From Nitrospirota bacterium (GTDB taxonomy: Bacteria; Nitrospirota; Thermodesulfovibrionia; Thermodesulfovibrionales; UBA6898), in assembly GCA_024275975.1 (NCBI GenBank), contig JAJRYC010000099.1, forward strand, positions 1-42,172: a stretch of DNA of 42,172 bases. Direction: 5' to 3'. This document shows, piece after piece, positions 24,766-33,742 of the stretch (the first letter of the stretch is position 1; each line of letters opens with the position of its first letter). The notes under the pieces are model-generated. The model was not told where the DNA came from, ran no database searches, and worked only from the letters and a program-made list of their open reading frames with translations. The translations under genes and the position numbers were made by a program.

Positions 24766-26049
24766 TTAGCCCATCATATCTTTCAGATCTTCTTTCGCTG
24801 TAGTAGTTAATTTCAGGTTGAATCCGTCCTGAAGAACTTTCAGTACTCCCGGTGTTACAAATGCCGGCGGTTTGGGGCCGAGATAGATATTTTTTACTCC
24901 GAGACTGAAGAGTCCGAGGAGTATCGCGACCGCCTTCTGTTCAAACCAGGAAAGAACAATGCTCAGCGGCAGATCATTCACTGAACAGTTGAATGCTTCG
25001 GCAAGTGCAAGCGCGATCTTGACAGCAGAGATCGAGTTATTGCACTGGCCTAAATCTATCAAACGCGGTATTCCGTCGATATTTCCGAAGTCTAAATCAT
25101 TGAACCTGTACTTTCCACATGATGTGGTAAGTATCACACAGTCCTGTGGTACGAGCTGCGCGAGTTCCCTGAAGTATTCGCCTCCCTTGCCCGGGGCGTC
25201 ACAGCCGGCTATTACAAAAAATCTCTTTATTTTGCCTGATTTTACGGCCTCTATAATCTGGGGCGCGAGCTTCAGGACATTTTCATGATGAAACCCGGTG
25301 GTTAATGTCCTGTCTGATGATACATTGGCCTCCGGAAGCGAAAGCGCCTTGTCGATCAGAGGCGTGAAATCATTCTTCTCGATCTTTTTTACTCCTTCCA
25401 CACCGGTTATGTCATATGAAAATGTCTTCCCGCTGTATGTGTCTTTGGCCGGCATAAAACAGTTGGTTGTGACTAAAATCGCACCGGGAAAATCATCGAA
25501 AACCCTCCGCTGATCATACCACGCCTTACCAACATTGCCTTTGAGATGGCTGTGCTTTTTCAGTTCAGGATAACCGTGAGCAGGCAGCATTTCAGAGTGA
25601 GTATAAATATTAATGCCCTTGCCGGCTGTCTGCTTAAGCAGTTCCTCTAGCGCGTAAAGATTGTGGCCTGACACCAGGATGCACTTCCCTTCAACTTTAT
25701 CTTCCGATACGACTACAGGTTCCGGCACCCCGAGTCTCGATGTGTGCGCTTTATCGAGTAGGTCCATCACTTTCACTGTTGCTTCACCGACCTTGAGTGT
25801 CATTTTGATGTTCTCGTCCAGATTGAAATTGACATTTGTCAGCGTGGTGTAAAGGGCTTCCTGGGTGATCGCGTCAACCTCCGGATCAGTATGCCCGAGT
25901 TCCTTCGCGTGATGCGCGTACGCAGCTACACCTTTTAATCCAAAGATCATAATGTCCTGAAGACTGGCGATGTCCTCATTCTTGCCGCATACTCCGATCT
26001 TCTTTGTACACCCTCCTTCTAACGTCTGTTCACATTGATAGCAAAACAT
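24766..26049 (-). CDS. hcp: Hybrid-cluster protein (hydroxylamine reductase), short form
   Basis: A 427-residue Hcp, a cytoplasmic iron-sulfur enzyme that handles nitric oxide or hydroxylamine in anaerobes. The N-terminal [4Fe-4S] ligands are Cys3, Cys6, Cys14 and Cys21. Ligands of the hybrid Fe-S-O cluster are seen in TGFHHENVL (Glu), VIAGCDAPGKGG, LTTSCGKYRFNDL and DLGQCNNSISA. Classical class I and II proteins have about 540 residues. The missing part lies in the N-terminal helical domain, so this is the compact class III type known from thermophiles and archaea. AGGAGG supports the ATG. A perfect palindrome with an FNR-like core lies about 65 bp upstream. Confidence 0.93.
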   Translation of the reverse strand: MFCYQCEQTLEGGCTKKIGVCGKNEDIASLQDIMIFGLKGVAAYAHHAKELGHTDPEVDAITQEALYTTLTNVNFNLDENIKMTLKVGEATVKVMDLLDKAHTSRLGVPEPVVVSEDKVEGKCILVSGHNLYALEELLKQTAGKGINIYTHSEMLPAHGYPELKKHSHLKGNVGKAWYDQRRVFDDFPGAILVTTNCFMPAKDTYSGKTFSYDITGVEGVKKIEKNDFTPLIDKALSLPEANVSSDRTLTTGFHHENVLKLAPQIIEAVKSGKIKRFFVIAGCDAPGKGGEYFRELAQLVPQDCVILTTSCGKYRFNDLDFGNIDGIPRLIDLGQCNNSISAVKIALALAEAFNCSVNDLPLSIVLSWFEQKAVAILLGLFSLGVKNIYLGPKPPAFVTPGVLKVLQDGFNLKLTTTAKEDLKDMMG

Positions 26050-26112
26050 AATGATTGTTCCTCCTCTTACTTGATTTTATATTTCTATTTAAACGCATTT
26101 ACTCATCAGGAA

Positions 26113-26132
26113 TATATGATATATATCATATA
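26113..26132. promoter_or_regulatory. Operator-like palindrome upstream of hcp (FNR/CRP-family type)
   Basis: A perfect 20-bp palindrome, TATATGATATATATCATATA. Its core TGAT-N4-ATCA is the half-site pattern of FNR-family regulators. Known hcp genes are commonly controlled by HcpR, DNR or FNR. Its centre is about 73 bp upstream of the hcp start codon. With a TATTTA (26091-26086 on the minus strand) as -10 box, the centre would fall close to -41.5, the activator position. Confidence 0.5.
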
Positions 26133-26436
26133 GCAGAAAAATATCTTTTCCGCAAGGGAGCTGATCATGATTATGATAACTGGAAATAGTGATTTTCAAA
26201 GAATTAATCGTAGCCATTAAAGCCATCCAGCGGACTGTCTATGGCCGGATTATGAAAAATTCCGCCCTGAAATAGGTTATAATATGACCCGGAATTTTAA
26301 AAATGGTATTTGAGGGTCTTTTAGAAATTACTTTAATCAATAGATGATATTGAGCCGGATATCCATATTTGAAAACTATTATCATTCCGGTTCGGCGGTT
26401 TTCAGGCGCGACTATATATATATGGGAAAATAAGAG
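26133..26436. other. Intergenic region between hcp control site and treZ
   Basis: About 300 bp with no gene seen. A TATAAT at 26278-26283 lacks a good -35 partner, and TATATATATA at about 26412-26421 lies close to the treZ start. Nothing else can be supported. Confidence 0.35.
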
Positions 26437-27888
26437 GTGAGGATCGGATCTTTTTATCTTGGGAATGGTGAATGTGAGTTTGTGGTCTGGGCTCCATTGG
26501 TAGAGAATCTGTCTGTAAAAATTGTTTCGCCTGTTGAAAGGCTATTGCCGATGGAAAAGGATAGCGGTGGATACTGGAAGGCGGCAGCAGGGGATATTTT
26601 CCCTGGGACGCGGTATCTTTACAGGATCGAAGACGAGAGAGAAAGGCCTGATCCGGCATCAAACTGTCAGCCACTCGGAGTACATGGCCCGTCACAGGTG
26701 GTTGACCACGGCTCTTTTATTTGGGAAGATGTGGAATGGGGGGGGGCCGAACCGGGAGGAATGATAATATATGAACTGCATGTCGGTACATTCACCCCGG
26801 ACGGAAATTTCGATGCCCTGGTCCGTCGTATCGGCGAACTTAAGGAATCCGGAATTAATTCTATCGAGATAATGCCCGTCGCCCAGTTCCCTGGTGAGAG
26901 AAACTGGGGATATGACGGGGTATACCCGTTTGCCGTCCAGGGCTCTTACGGCGGACCGGACGGCCTTAAAAGGGTTGTGAATGAATGCCATAAAGAGGGA
27001 ATGGCGGTCATCCTTGATGTTGTTTACAATCACCTTGGTCCCGAAGGAAATTATATATGGGATTTTGGTCCCTATTTTACGGATAAGTATAAAACACCAT
27101 GGGGGTGGGCGATAAACTTTGATGATGCGTATAGTGATGATGTGAGAAACTATTTTATCGAAAATGCGCTTTACTGGTTTGATAATTTCCATATAGACGC
27201 TCTCCGGCTTGATGCGATCCATGCCATTTATGACTTCAGCGCCAAACCGTTTCTGATGGACTTGTCGGAAAATGTCGACAGTTTTTCATCCAGCAAGGGT
27301 AGAAAGTTTTATCTTATCGCTGAAAGCGACCTGAACGACGCGAGGGTGATACTTAATCGTGAATCGGGCGGTTATGGAATAGACGCGCAGTGGTGCGATG
27401 ATTTTCACCATTCTGTTCACACGATCCTTACGGATGAAAGAACTGGCTATTATATGGATTTCGGGAGGATTGAAGATATGGTGAAGTCGTTAAAAGAAGG
27501 CTTTGTCTATTCGTGGGATTACTCGGCTTATAGAAAAAGACGGCACGGAAGCTCATCCAGGGATTTTCCCGCTGATCAATTTATTGTCTCTTCCCAGAAC
27601 CACGACCAGGCGGGCAACAGAATGCTGGGCGAAAGGCTTTCGGCCCTGGTGACATTTGAAGCACTGAAGGTGGCGGCGGGCGTAGTGTTGTTTTCACCGT
27701 ATATACCTCTGCTGTTTATGGGTGAAGAGTATGGAGAGGATTCTCCTTTTCTATACTTTGTCAGCCATTCCGATGCCGACCTGATAGAATCGGTGAGGAA
27801 AGGGAGAATAAACGAGTTCAACTCTTTTGCCAAGGAAAAAGAATTCCCCGACCCCCAGGACGTGGAGACGTTCCGGAAGTCAAGATAG
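26437..27888 (+). CDS. treZ: Malto-oligosyltrehalose trehalohydrolase, main part (gene frameshifted)
   Basis: First 483 residues of TreZ (GH13), which releases trehalose from the malto-oligosyltrehalose made by TreY. An N-terminal CBM48-like domain (FYLGNGECEFVVWAPL) is followed by the barrel with LDVVYNHLGPEGNY. The nucleophile is Asp259 in LRLDAIHAIYD, the acid/base is Glu296 in LIAESDLND, and the transition-state Asp390 is in SQNHDQAGNR. The frame ends FPDPQDVETFRKSR followed by TAG. The family continues SKLDW, and this is present one frame over as IDWEKREEGHH. One missing A in the run near 27882 explains it. The start is a GTG at 26437 with only weak purines before it. Confidence 0.88.
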   Translation: MRIGSFYLGNGECEFVVWAPLVENLSVKIVSPVERLLPMEKDSGGYWKAAAGDIFPGTRYLYRIEDERERPDPASNCQPLGVHGPSQVVDHGSFIWEDVEWGGAEPGGMIIYELHVGTFTPDGNFDALVRRIGELKESGINSIEIMPVAQFPGERNWGYDGVYPFAVQGSYGGPDGLKRVVNECHKEGMAVILDVVYNHLGPEGNYIWDFGPYFTDKYKTPWGWAINFDDAYSDDVRNYFIENALYWFDNFHIDALRLDAIHAIYDFSAKPFLMDLSENVDSFSSSKGRKFYLIAESDLNDARVILNRESGGYGIDAQWCDDFHHSVHTILTDERTGYYMDFGRIEDMVKSLKEGFVYSWDYSAYRKRRHGSSSRDFPADQFIVSSQNHDQAGNRMLGERLSALVTFEALKVAAGVVLFSPYIPLLFMGEEYGEDSPFLYFVSHSDADLIESVRKGRINEFNSFAKEKEFPDPQDVETFRKSR

Positions 27889-28268
27889 ACTGGGAAAAGA
27901 GAGAAGAGGGCCATCATAAAGTTATGCTGGATTTCTACAGGCGGTTGATAAAACTTAGAAAGGAAATCCCTGCGCTCTCATGTCCCGACAAGACGAAGAT
28001 GGAAGTCACTGGAATGGAAGAGGAAAAGATTATTTTTATAAGAAGATGGAAGGACGATAGTCACGTGTTTATGGTCTTCAACTTCAACAGGGAGGAGAGC
28101 TCTTTTAATGTGTCTTTCCCTGAAGGTGTATGGAGAAAATTACTTGATTCCTCCGATGGTATCTGGAACGGCCCCGGGATGATTTCCCCGGACGGGGCAT
28201 CGGGAGAGGAGTTTATAACGATGAAAGGTCTGAGTTTCGCTGTTTATACAGGGGAGGGCGTTCTGTAA
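27889..28268 (+). CDS. treZ: Malto-oligosyltrehalose trehalohydrolase, C-terminal part (out of frame)
   Basis: This frame supplies IDWEKREEGHHKVMLDFY, then RRLIKLRKEIPALSC and the C-terminal beta-sandwich that all GH13 enzymes carry. The first ATG in this piece (27924) is an internal family methionine without a ribosome site. With the single base restored, TreZ would have about 610 residues, the usual length. The stop overlaps the next start by one base (TAATG), a sign of tight operon organisation. Confidence 0.83.
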
Positions 28269-30712
28269 TGGAAAGATATATCTGTGTTCACGGGCACTTC
28301 TACCAGCCGCCCCGGGAAAATCCATGGCTTGAGGCGATAGAGATACAGGATTCCGCGCATCCATACCATGACTGGAATGAGAGGGTGACCGCGGAATGTT
28401 ATGCCCCTAATTCCGCCTCCAGGGTCTTTGATGGAGAAGGGCACATAATGGATATTGTCAGCAACTACGCGAAGATAAGCTTTAATTTCGGTCCTACGGT
28501 CCTTTCATGGATGGAGATCTACTCTCCCGAAATATATCAGGCGATACTCGACGCGGACAGGCAGAGCATTCAATGGCGCTCCGGACATGGCAACGCGATC
28601 GCTCAGGTTTATAATCATATTATCATGCCCCTGGCGAATAACCACGACAGGCGTACCCAGGTAATATGGGGAATAAAAGACTTCGAGCACAGATTCAAGC
28701 GTTTCCCCGAAGGCATGTGGCTTTCCGAGACCGCGGTGGATACCGGAACACTGGAGTTACTGGCTGAATTAGGGATAAAGTTCACGATTCTTGCACCGCA
28801 TCAGGCAGTCAGGACGAGAAGAATCGGCTCCGGCAAGTGGAAAGATTTGGGCCCCGGAGAGATCGATCCCACCAGGGCGTATATCTGCAAACTGCCTTCC
28901 GGCAGGCGAATAAATATATTTTTCTATGATGGACCGATATCCCAGGCGGTGGCATTCGAAAAATTACTGAACAGGGGGGAAGATTTTGCTAACCGACTCT
29001 TAAGCGGATTTTCCGACATGAGGCAGTGGCCCCAGATTCTGAATATAGCCACGGATGGTGAGACGTACGGCCATCACCACAGGTTTGGTGATATGGCCCT
29101 TGCTTACGCCCTTAATTATATAGAGACAAACGGACTGGCAAGGCTGACAAATTATGGTGAATTTCTCGAAAAACATCCACCGACGCATGAAGTTCAGATA
29201 GTTGAAAATACCTCGTGGAGCTGTGTCCACGGCATAGAACGCTGGAAGGCTGATTGCGGATGCAGTACCAATGGTCATGATGAATGGAACCAGGAATGGA
29301 GAAAGCCGCTTCGTGAAGCACTGGACTGGCTGAGAGACCAGCTGGCGTTCAGATTCGAACATAAAGCGGGTGAATACCTGACGAAACCCTGGAACGCCCG
29401 TAATGAATACATTGAAGTACTTTTTGACCGGTCGGAAGAGAGCATCGAAAGGTTTATGAACAAACACGCCAGAAGGAAGTTAATCGATGAAGAAAAAAGA
29501 ACGGTCATTAAACTTCTGGAAATCAACAGGCACGCGATGCTGATGTATACGAGCTGTGGATGGTTTTTTGCCGAGCTTTCCGGTATCGAAACAGTACAGG
29601 TCATTCAGTATGCCGGCCGGGCGATTCAGCTGTCGGAGGAAATTTTCAGTGACAGGCTTGAGAGAGTGTTTATCGAAAGACTCGAAATAGCCAAGAGCAA
29701 TATTCCTGAACGCAGGGACGGCGCCCGGATATACGAAGAATTCGTTAAACCGGCCATGATTGACCTTGAGAAGGTCGGCGTACATTACGCCATAAGTACC
29801 CTGTTTGAGGATTATACCGAAAAAACGGAGATTTACTGTTATAAAATCATAAGGGAAGATTACTGGACCGCGCATGCCGGAACGACAGATCTTGCTATGG
29901 GCAAGGTCCTTGTCTCATCAAAAATCACATTTGAAACCGAAGTCTTAAGTTTTTGTGTCCTGAGTTTCGGGGGCCATGTCCTGAATGGGGGAGTAAGGGC
30001 TTTCCTTGGTACTGAGGCGTATCAGACTATGAAGAACGAGATCTCCGACGCCTTTGAAAAAGGGGCCTTCGCCGACATAGTCAGGTTAATGGACAGCTAC
30101 TTTGGAATGCATAAATATTCCATTATCCATCTTTTCAGGGACGAACAGCGCAAAATCTTAAGTCATGTCATAAGCCATGTAATGGAAGGATTCGAGGCCT
30201 CCTACCGGAGTATGTACGAGAACAACCATCTGTTGATGGGTTTTATTCGCGAGACGGGAATGCCGGTGCCGAACGCGTTCCATACCGCGGCGGAGTATAC
30301 GCTTAACGTGGACATCAGAAAGGCGTTTCAGGTTGAAGAAGCAGATGCCGACAAAATAAGAAATATAATTAACGAGATTCAGAAGTGGAATGTGCAGGTT
30401 GACACGATCAACCTGGAATTCATCATCAGACAGAGACTGGAATCCGCCATGGATAAATTTTACAGGGACCCGGCGGATTTGCTTCCCCTTCTGGAGGTAC
30501 AGAATATAATTATGTTATCACGGTCTCTGCCCATTGAGATAAATTTCTGGCAGTTGCAGAATATCTATTTTAAAATGGCGAGAACGATTTACGGGGAATT
30601 TATTCAGAAGGCGAAAGATGGAGACCGGGAGGCCGCGAGGAGGATTGAAGTGTTCAAGGAGATAGGGCTAATGCTGTTTTTTAACGTTCCGGCAGTGCTT
30701 TTGCGGGACTAG
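28268..30712 (+). CDS. GH57-type glycoside hydrolase, DUF3536 family
   Basis: An 814-residue cytoplasmic protein of the GH57/38 fold. The N-terminal motif is VHGHFYQPPRENPW. The predicted nucleophile is Glu154 in GMWLSET and the predicted acid/base is Asp263 in ATDGETYGHHHRFG. The remaining 500 residues are the helical region typical of DUF3536 proteins. Members are annotated as alpha-amylase/alpha-mannosidase-like, but activity is not established. Placed between treZ and treY it could trim or rearrange alpha-glucan, a role usually held by the debranching enzyme TreX, which is not seen here (inference). The start overlaps the treZ stop. Confidence 0.87.
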   Translation: MERYICVHGHFYQPPRENPWLEAIEIQDSAHPYHDWNERVTAECYAPNSASRVFDGEGHIMDIVSNYAKISFNFGPTVLSWMEIYSPEIYQAILDADRQSIQWRSGHGNAIAQVYNHIIMPLANNHDRRTQVIWGIKDFEHRFKRFPEGMWLSETAVDTGTLELLAELGIKFTILAPHQAVRTRRIGSGKWKDLGPGEIDPTRAYICKLPSGRRINIFFYDGPISQAVAFEKLLNRGEDFANRLLSGFSDMRQWPQILNIATDGETYGHHHRFGDMALAYALNYIETNGLARLTNYGEFLEKHPPTHEVQIVENTSWSCVHGIERWKADCGCSTNGHDEWNQEWRKPLREALDWLRDQLAFRFEHKAGEYLTKPWNARNEYIEVLFDRSEESIERFMNKHARRKLIDEEKRTVIKLLEINRHAMLMYTSCGWFFAELSGIETVQVIQYAGRAIQLSEEIFSDRLERVFIERLEIAKSNIPERRDGARIYEEFVKPAMIDLEKVGVHYAISTLFEDYTEKTEIYCYKIIREDYWTAHAGTTDLAMGKVLVSSKITFETEVLSFCVLSFGGHVLNGGVRAFLGTEAYQTMKNEISDAFEKGAFADIVRLMDSYFGMHKYSIIHLFRDEQRKILSHVISHVMEGFEASYRSMYENNHLLMGFIRETGMPVPNAFHTAAEYTLNVDIRKAFQVEEADADKIRNIINEIQKWNVQVDTINLEFIIRQRLESAMDKFYRDPADLLPLLEVQNIIMLSRSLPIEINFWQLQNIYFKMARTIYGEFIQKAKDGDREAARRIEVFKEIGLMLFFNVPAVLLRD

Positions 30713-30736
30713 ATGGGGGAGTATTTGGAAGAAGAG

Positions 30737-30991
30737 ATGTTCCTGTTACCGAGGATACCTTTATCGACATACAGGCTCCAGTTTAATTACCGGTTCAGGT
30801 TTCCCGACGCCAGATAGATTATCCATTATCTCCATGACCTCGGCATAACCGACATTTATGCTTCTCCTTATTTCAAGGCGAAAGGAGGCAGTCTCCACGG
30901 GTATGATATCGTTGATCACACCGAACTGAATCCCGAGATAGTAACCGGAGATGAATATAATGAATTAAGCGGTGAACTCAGGAAATACGGT
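30737..30991 (+). CDS. treY: N-terminal segment of treY containing an in-frame stop
   Basis: From the ATG at 30737 (preceded by GGAAGAAGAG) the frame reads LLPRIPLSTYRLQFNYRF, then RFPDAR and a TAG at 30815-30817 (codon 27). It goes on without shift: IIHYLHDLGITDIYASPYF, then GGSLHGYDIVDHTELNPE. These are the conserved first strands of the TreY barrel, where the family usually has Lys/Arg-type residues at the stop position. AAG to TAG is one base. The segment joins the frame 30992-33742. Confidence 0.82.
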
Positions 30992-33742
30992 ATGGGACAG
31001 ATACTTGATATTGTTCCGAACCATATGTGCATAGAAAGTAAAGAAAATATATGGTGGATGGATATACTCGAAAACGGTCCTGCTTCAATTTATGCCGGAT
31101 ATTTTGACATTGACTGGGAACCCGTAAAAAAGGAACTCAAGGACAAGATTTTGATCCCCATCCTGGGCGACCAGTATGGGAATGTCCTCGAGAGGCAGGA
31201 GCTGCGGCTGGTCTTCGAGAAAGGCCGGTTCTCCGTGCTCTATTACGATAAACAGTTTCCTGTAACTCCCGATACGTATATTAATATCCTGAAATATCGC
31301 CTTGAGAGTCTGGAGAAGATTCTGTCATCGGATAATCGGCATTATATCGAGTTTTTGAGTATTATCGCGTCGATTATTAATCTGCCGCGTTATACTGAAA
31401 AAGATCCTGAGAAAATCGCGGTGAGATATCGCGACAAAGAGATTATAAAAGAAAGATTGATGAAACTTGCCGATGTAAGCCATGAAATACGGGCCTTCAT
31501 CGCTGAAAATGTCAGGATATTTAATGGTGTTACAGGCGATGGAAGGAGTTTTGGACTTCTTGATGAACTCTTAAGCAGACAGGTATTCAGACTGTCTTTC
31601 TGGCGCGTTGCAACGGAAGAGATAAACTACAGAAGATTCTTTGATATTAATAACCTCGGGGCCATAAAGATAGAAGTTCCGGCTGTTTTTAAAGAGACCC
31701 ATAAGCTTGTAATGAAATTTATCGAGGAAGGCAGAATAACGGGCCTGAGGGTTGATCACCCTGACGGGTTGTACGATCCTTCTCAATATTTTGAACAGTT
31801 GCAGTATACCTGTTTTTTACATCTGAGACGTGGTTTTGTCAGGAGACTGGAGAGCGAACTGCCGGCGTCGCCCGGACCGGATGATCTGGAGGCTGAAATA
31901 ACCGGGCAGTACAATAAAATATTATCCTCTGAACCGCAATACAAGCCTTTTTATATTGTCGGTGAAAAGATTCTGATCAAGGGCGAAAGGATGCCCGAGG
32001 AATGGCCGATATTCAGCACCACCGGCTATGTTTTTTTAAACACGCTGAACGGTATATTCGTGGATACCAGGAATATAAAGGCGTTTGATGACATATACGG
32101 CAGATTTATCAGGGCCAGGCCGAATTATCATGTCATCGCTTATGAAAAGAAAAAGTTGATAATGCAGGTCTCGATGTCAAGCGAGGTCAATACACTCGGA
32201 CATTACCTGAACGGCATATCGGAGAAAAACAGACATACAAGGGATTTCACCCTGAACAGTCTGACTAACGCCCTGGTGGAGGTCATCGCGTTCTTTCCGG
32301 TATACAGGACGTACATAAATACATATACGGTAAAAGACAGGGACCGCCAGTATATAGAACTCGCCGTGACAAAGGCGAAGAGACATGATACCGTAATCAG
32401 CGGATCGATATTCGATTTTATAAAAGATCTGCTTCTGCTCAGATTTCCGGATGTTTTTGAAGACGCCGATAAAAAAGAATGGCTGGATTTTGTTATGAGA
32501 TTTCAGCAGATAACGGGTTCCATCATGGCTAAGGGGCTTGAAGACACGGTCTTTTATGTGTACAACCGGCTGGTTTCACTTAACGAAGTGGGTGGAATGC
32601 CTGAGAGGTTCGGGATATCTCTGGAGACCTTTCATGGGCAGAACATAGAGAGAATTAAATTCTGGCCCCATGCCCTTATCGCCTCATCAACGCATGACAC
32701 CAAGAGGAGTGAAGATGTAAGGGCGAGGATAAACGTGCTTTCAGAGATCCCGGAAGAATGGAAGCGACACCTGGCGACCTGGAGCAGGATTAACAGGAAG
32801 AAGAAAGTCGTTGTAGACGGACGGAATGTGCCCGACCGGAACGAGGAATATTTTCTGTATCAGACACTGATCGGTATCTGGCCCGTGGCCCCGATGGATG
32901 GAGCCGGATACGAAACCTTCCTGGAAAGAATCAAATCCTATATGATAAAAGCGGTAAGGGAGGCAAAGCTCAACACGAGCTGGATAAACCAGAACGCTAT
33001 CTATGAAGAAGCATTAGTGATCTTTATAAATGCTATTCTCAATAATAATCCGGAAAACCATTTTCTTAAGCATTTCATCCCCTTTCAGAAAAAAGTCTCT
33101 CAATACGGCATGTACAATTCCCTTTCACAGACATTGCTCAGGATTGCATCTCCCGGTATTCCGGATTTTTATCAGGGCACCGAGTTTTGGGACTTTAGTC
33201 TTGTTGATCCTGATAACCGTATGCCGGTTGATTATATTATGAGAAAACAGACGCTTCAGGAGATAAAAGAGCGGGAGAGAACAACCGGGCTTCTCGAACT
33301 TTCAAGGGACCTGACCCTGAATAAGGAGAATGGTATGATAAAACAGTACGTTATATATAAGGCCCTGAATTTCCGGAAAGCACAAAGGGCGCTATTTGAA
33401 AGAGGGGAATATATAACCCTGGAAGTGTATGGAAAAAGGGCCGGGAATGTCTGTGCTTTTGCCAGAAGGTTTAACGGCAGAAATATAATTGTAGCGGTCC
33501 CGAGGTTTTTAACGGAGCTTGTCACGAATCCGGAAGACCCGCCTTTTGGTAATGACGTATGGCGCGACTCTTCGATAGCCGTACCCTTTACGGAATCCGG
33601 CGTGAAATATCGCAATATCTTTACCGGTGAGATAGTAAATATTGAAGAGAATAATGGGACCAAACGGATACAATTGTCGGAGATGTTCCGGAATTCGCCC
33701 GTAGCTCTTATGGAAAGCATCGATGAAAAAGCGGCCGAATGA
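30992..33742 (+). CDS. treY: Malto-oligosyltrehalose synthase, main part
   Basis: TreY (GH13) turns the reducing end of a maltodextrin into a trehalose unit. With the upstream segment the protein would have 1001 residues. Conserved pieces are LDIVPNHM, the nucleophile Asp340 (numbered from 30737) in LRVDHPDGLYDP, the acid/base Glu410 in IVGEKIL, and the late motif SSTHDTKRSEDVRAR. A long family-specific insertion and the C-terminal GIPDFYQGTEFWDFSLVDPDNR are also complete. The first methionine after the premature stop lies inside strand beta-3, so a product started there would lack the front of the barrel and should be inactive. The stop overlaps the next gene's ATG. Confidence 0.88.
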   Translation: MGQILDIVPNHMCIESKENIWWMDILENGPASIYAGYFDIDWEPVKKELKDKILIPILGDQYGNVLERQELRLVFEKGRFSVLYYDKQFPVTPDTYINILKYRLESLEKILSSDNRHYIEFLSIIASIINLPRYTEKDPEKIAVRYRDKEIIKERLMKLADVSHEIRAFIAENVRIFNGVTGDGRSFGLLDELLSRQVFRLSFWRVATEEINYRRFFDINNLGAIKIEVPAVFKETHKLVMKFIEEGRITGLRVDHPDGLYDPSQYFEQLQYTCFLHLRRGFVRRLESELPASPGPDDLEAEITGQYNKILSSEPQYKPFYIVGEKILIKGERMPEEWPIFSTTGYVFLNTLNGIFVDTRNIKAFDDIYGRFIRARPNYHVIAYEKKKLIMQVSMSSEVNTLGHYLNGISEKNRHTRDFTLNSLTNALVEVIAFFPVYRTYINTYTVKDRDRQYIELAVTKAKRHDTVISGSIFDFIKDLLLLRFPDVFEDADKKEWLDFVMRFQQITGSIMAKGLEDTVFYVYNRLVSLNEVGGMPERFGISLETFHGQNIERIKFWPHALIASSTHDTKRSEDVRARINVLSEIPEEWKRHLATWSRINRKKKVVVDGRNVPDRNEEYFLYQTLIGIWPVAPMDGAGYETFLERIKSYMIKAVREAKLNTSWINQNAIYEEALVIFINAILNNNPENHFLKHFIPFQKKVSQYGMYNSLSQTLLRIASPGIPDFYQGTEFWDFSLVDPDNRMPVDYIMRKQTLQEIKERERTTGLLELSRDLTLNKENGMIKQYVIYKALNFRKAQRALFERGEYITLEVYGKRAGNVCAFARRFNGRNIIVAVPRFLTELVTNPEDPPFGNDVWRDSSIAVPFTESGVKYRNIFTGEIVNIEENNGTKRIQLSEMFRNSPVALMESIDEKAAE

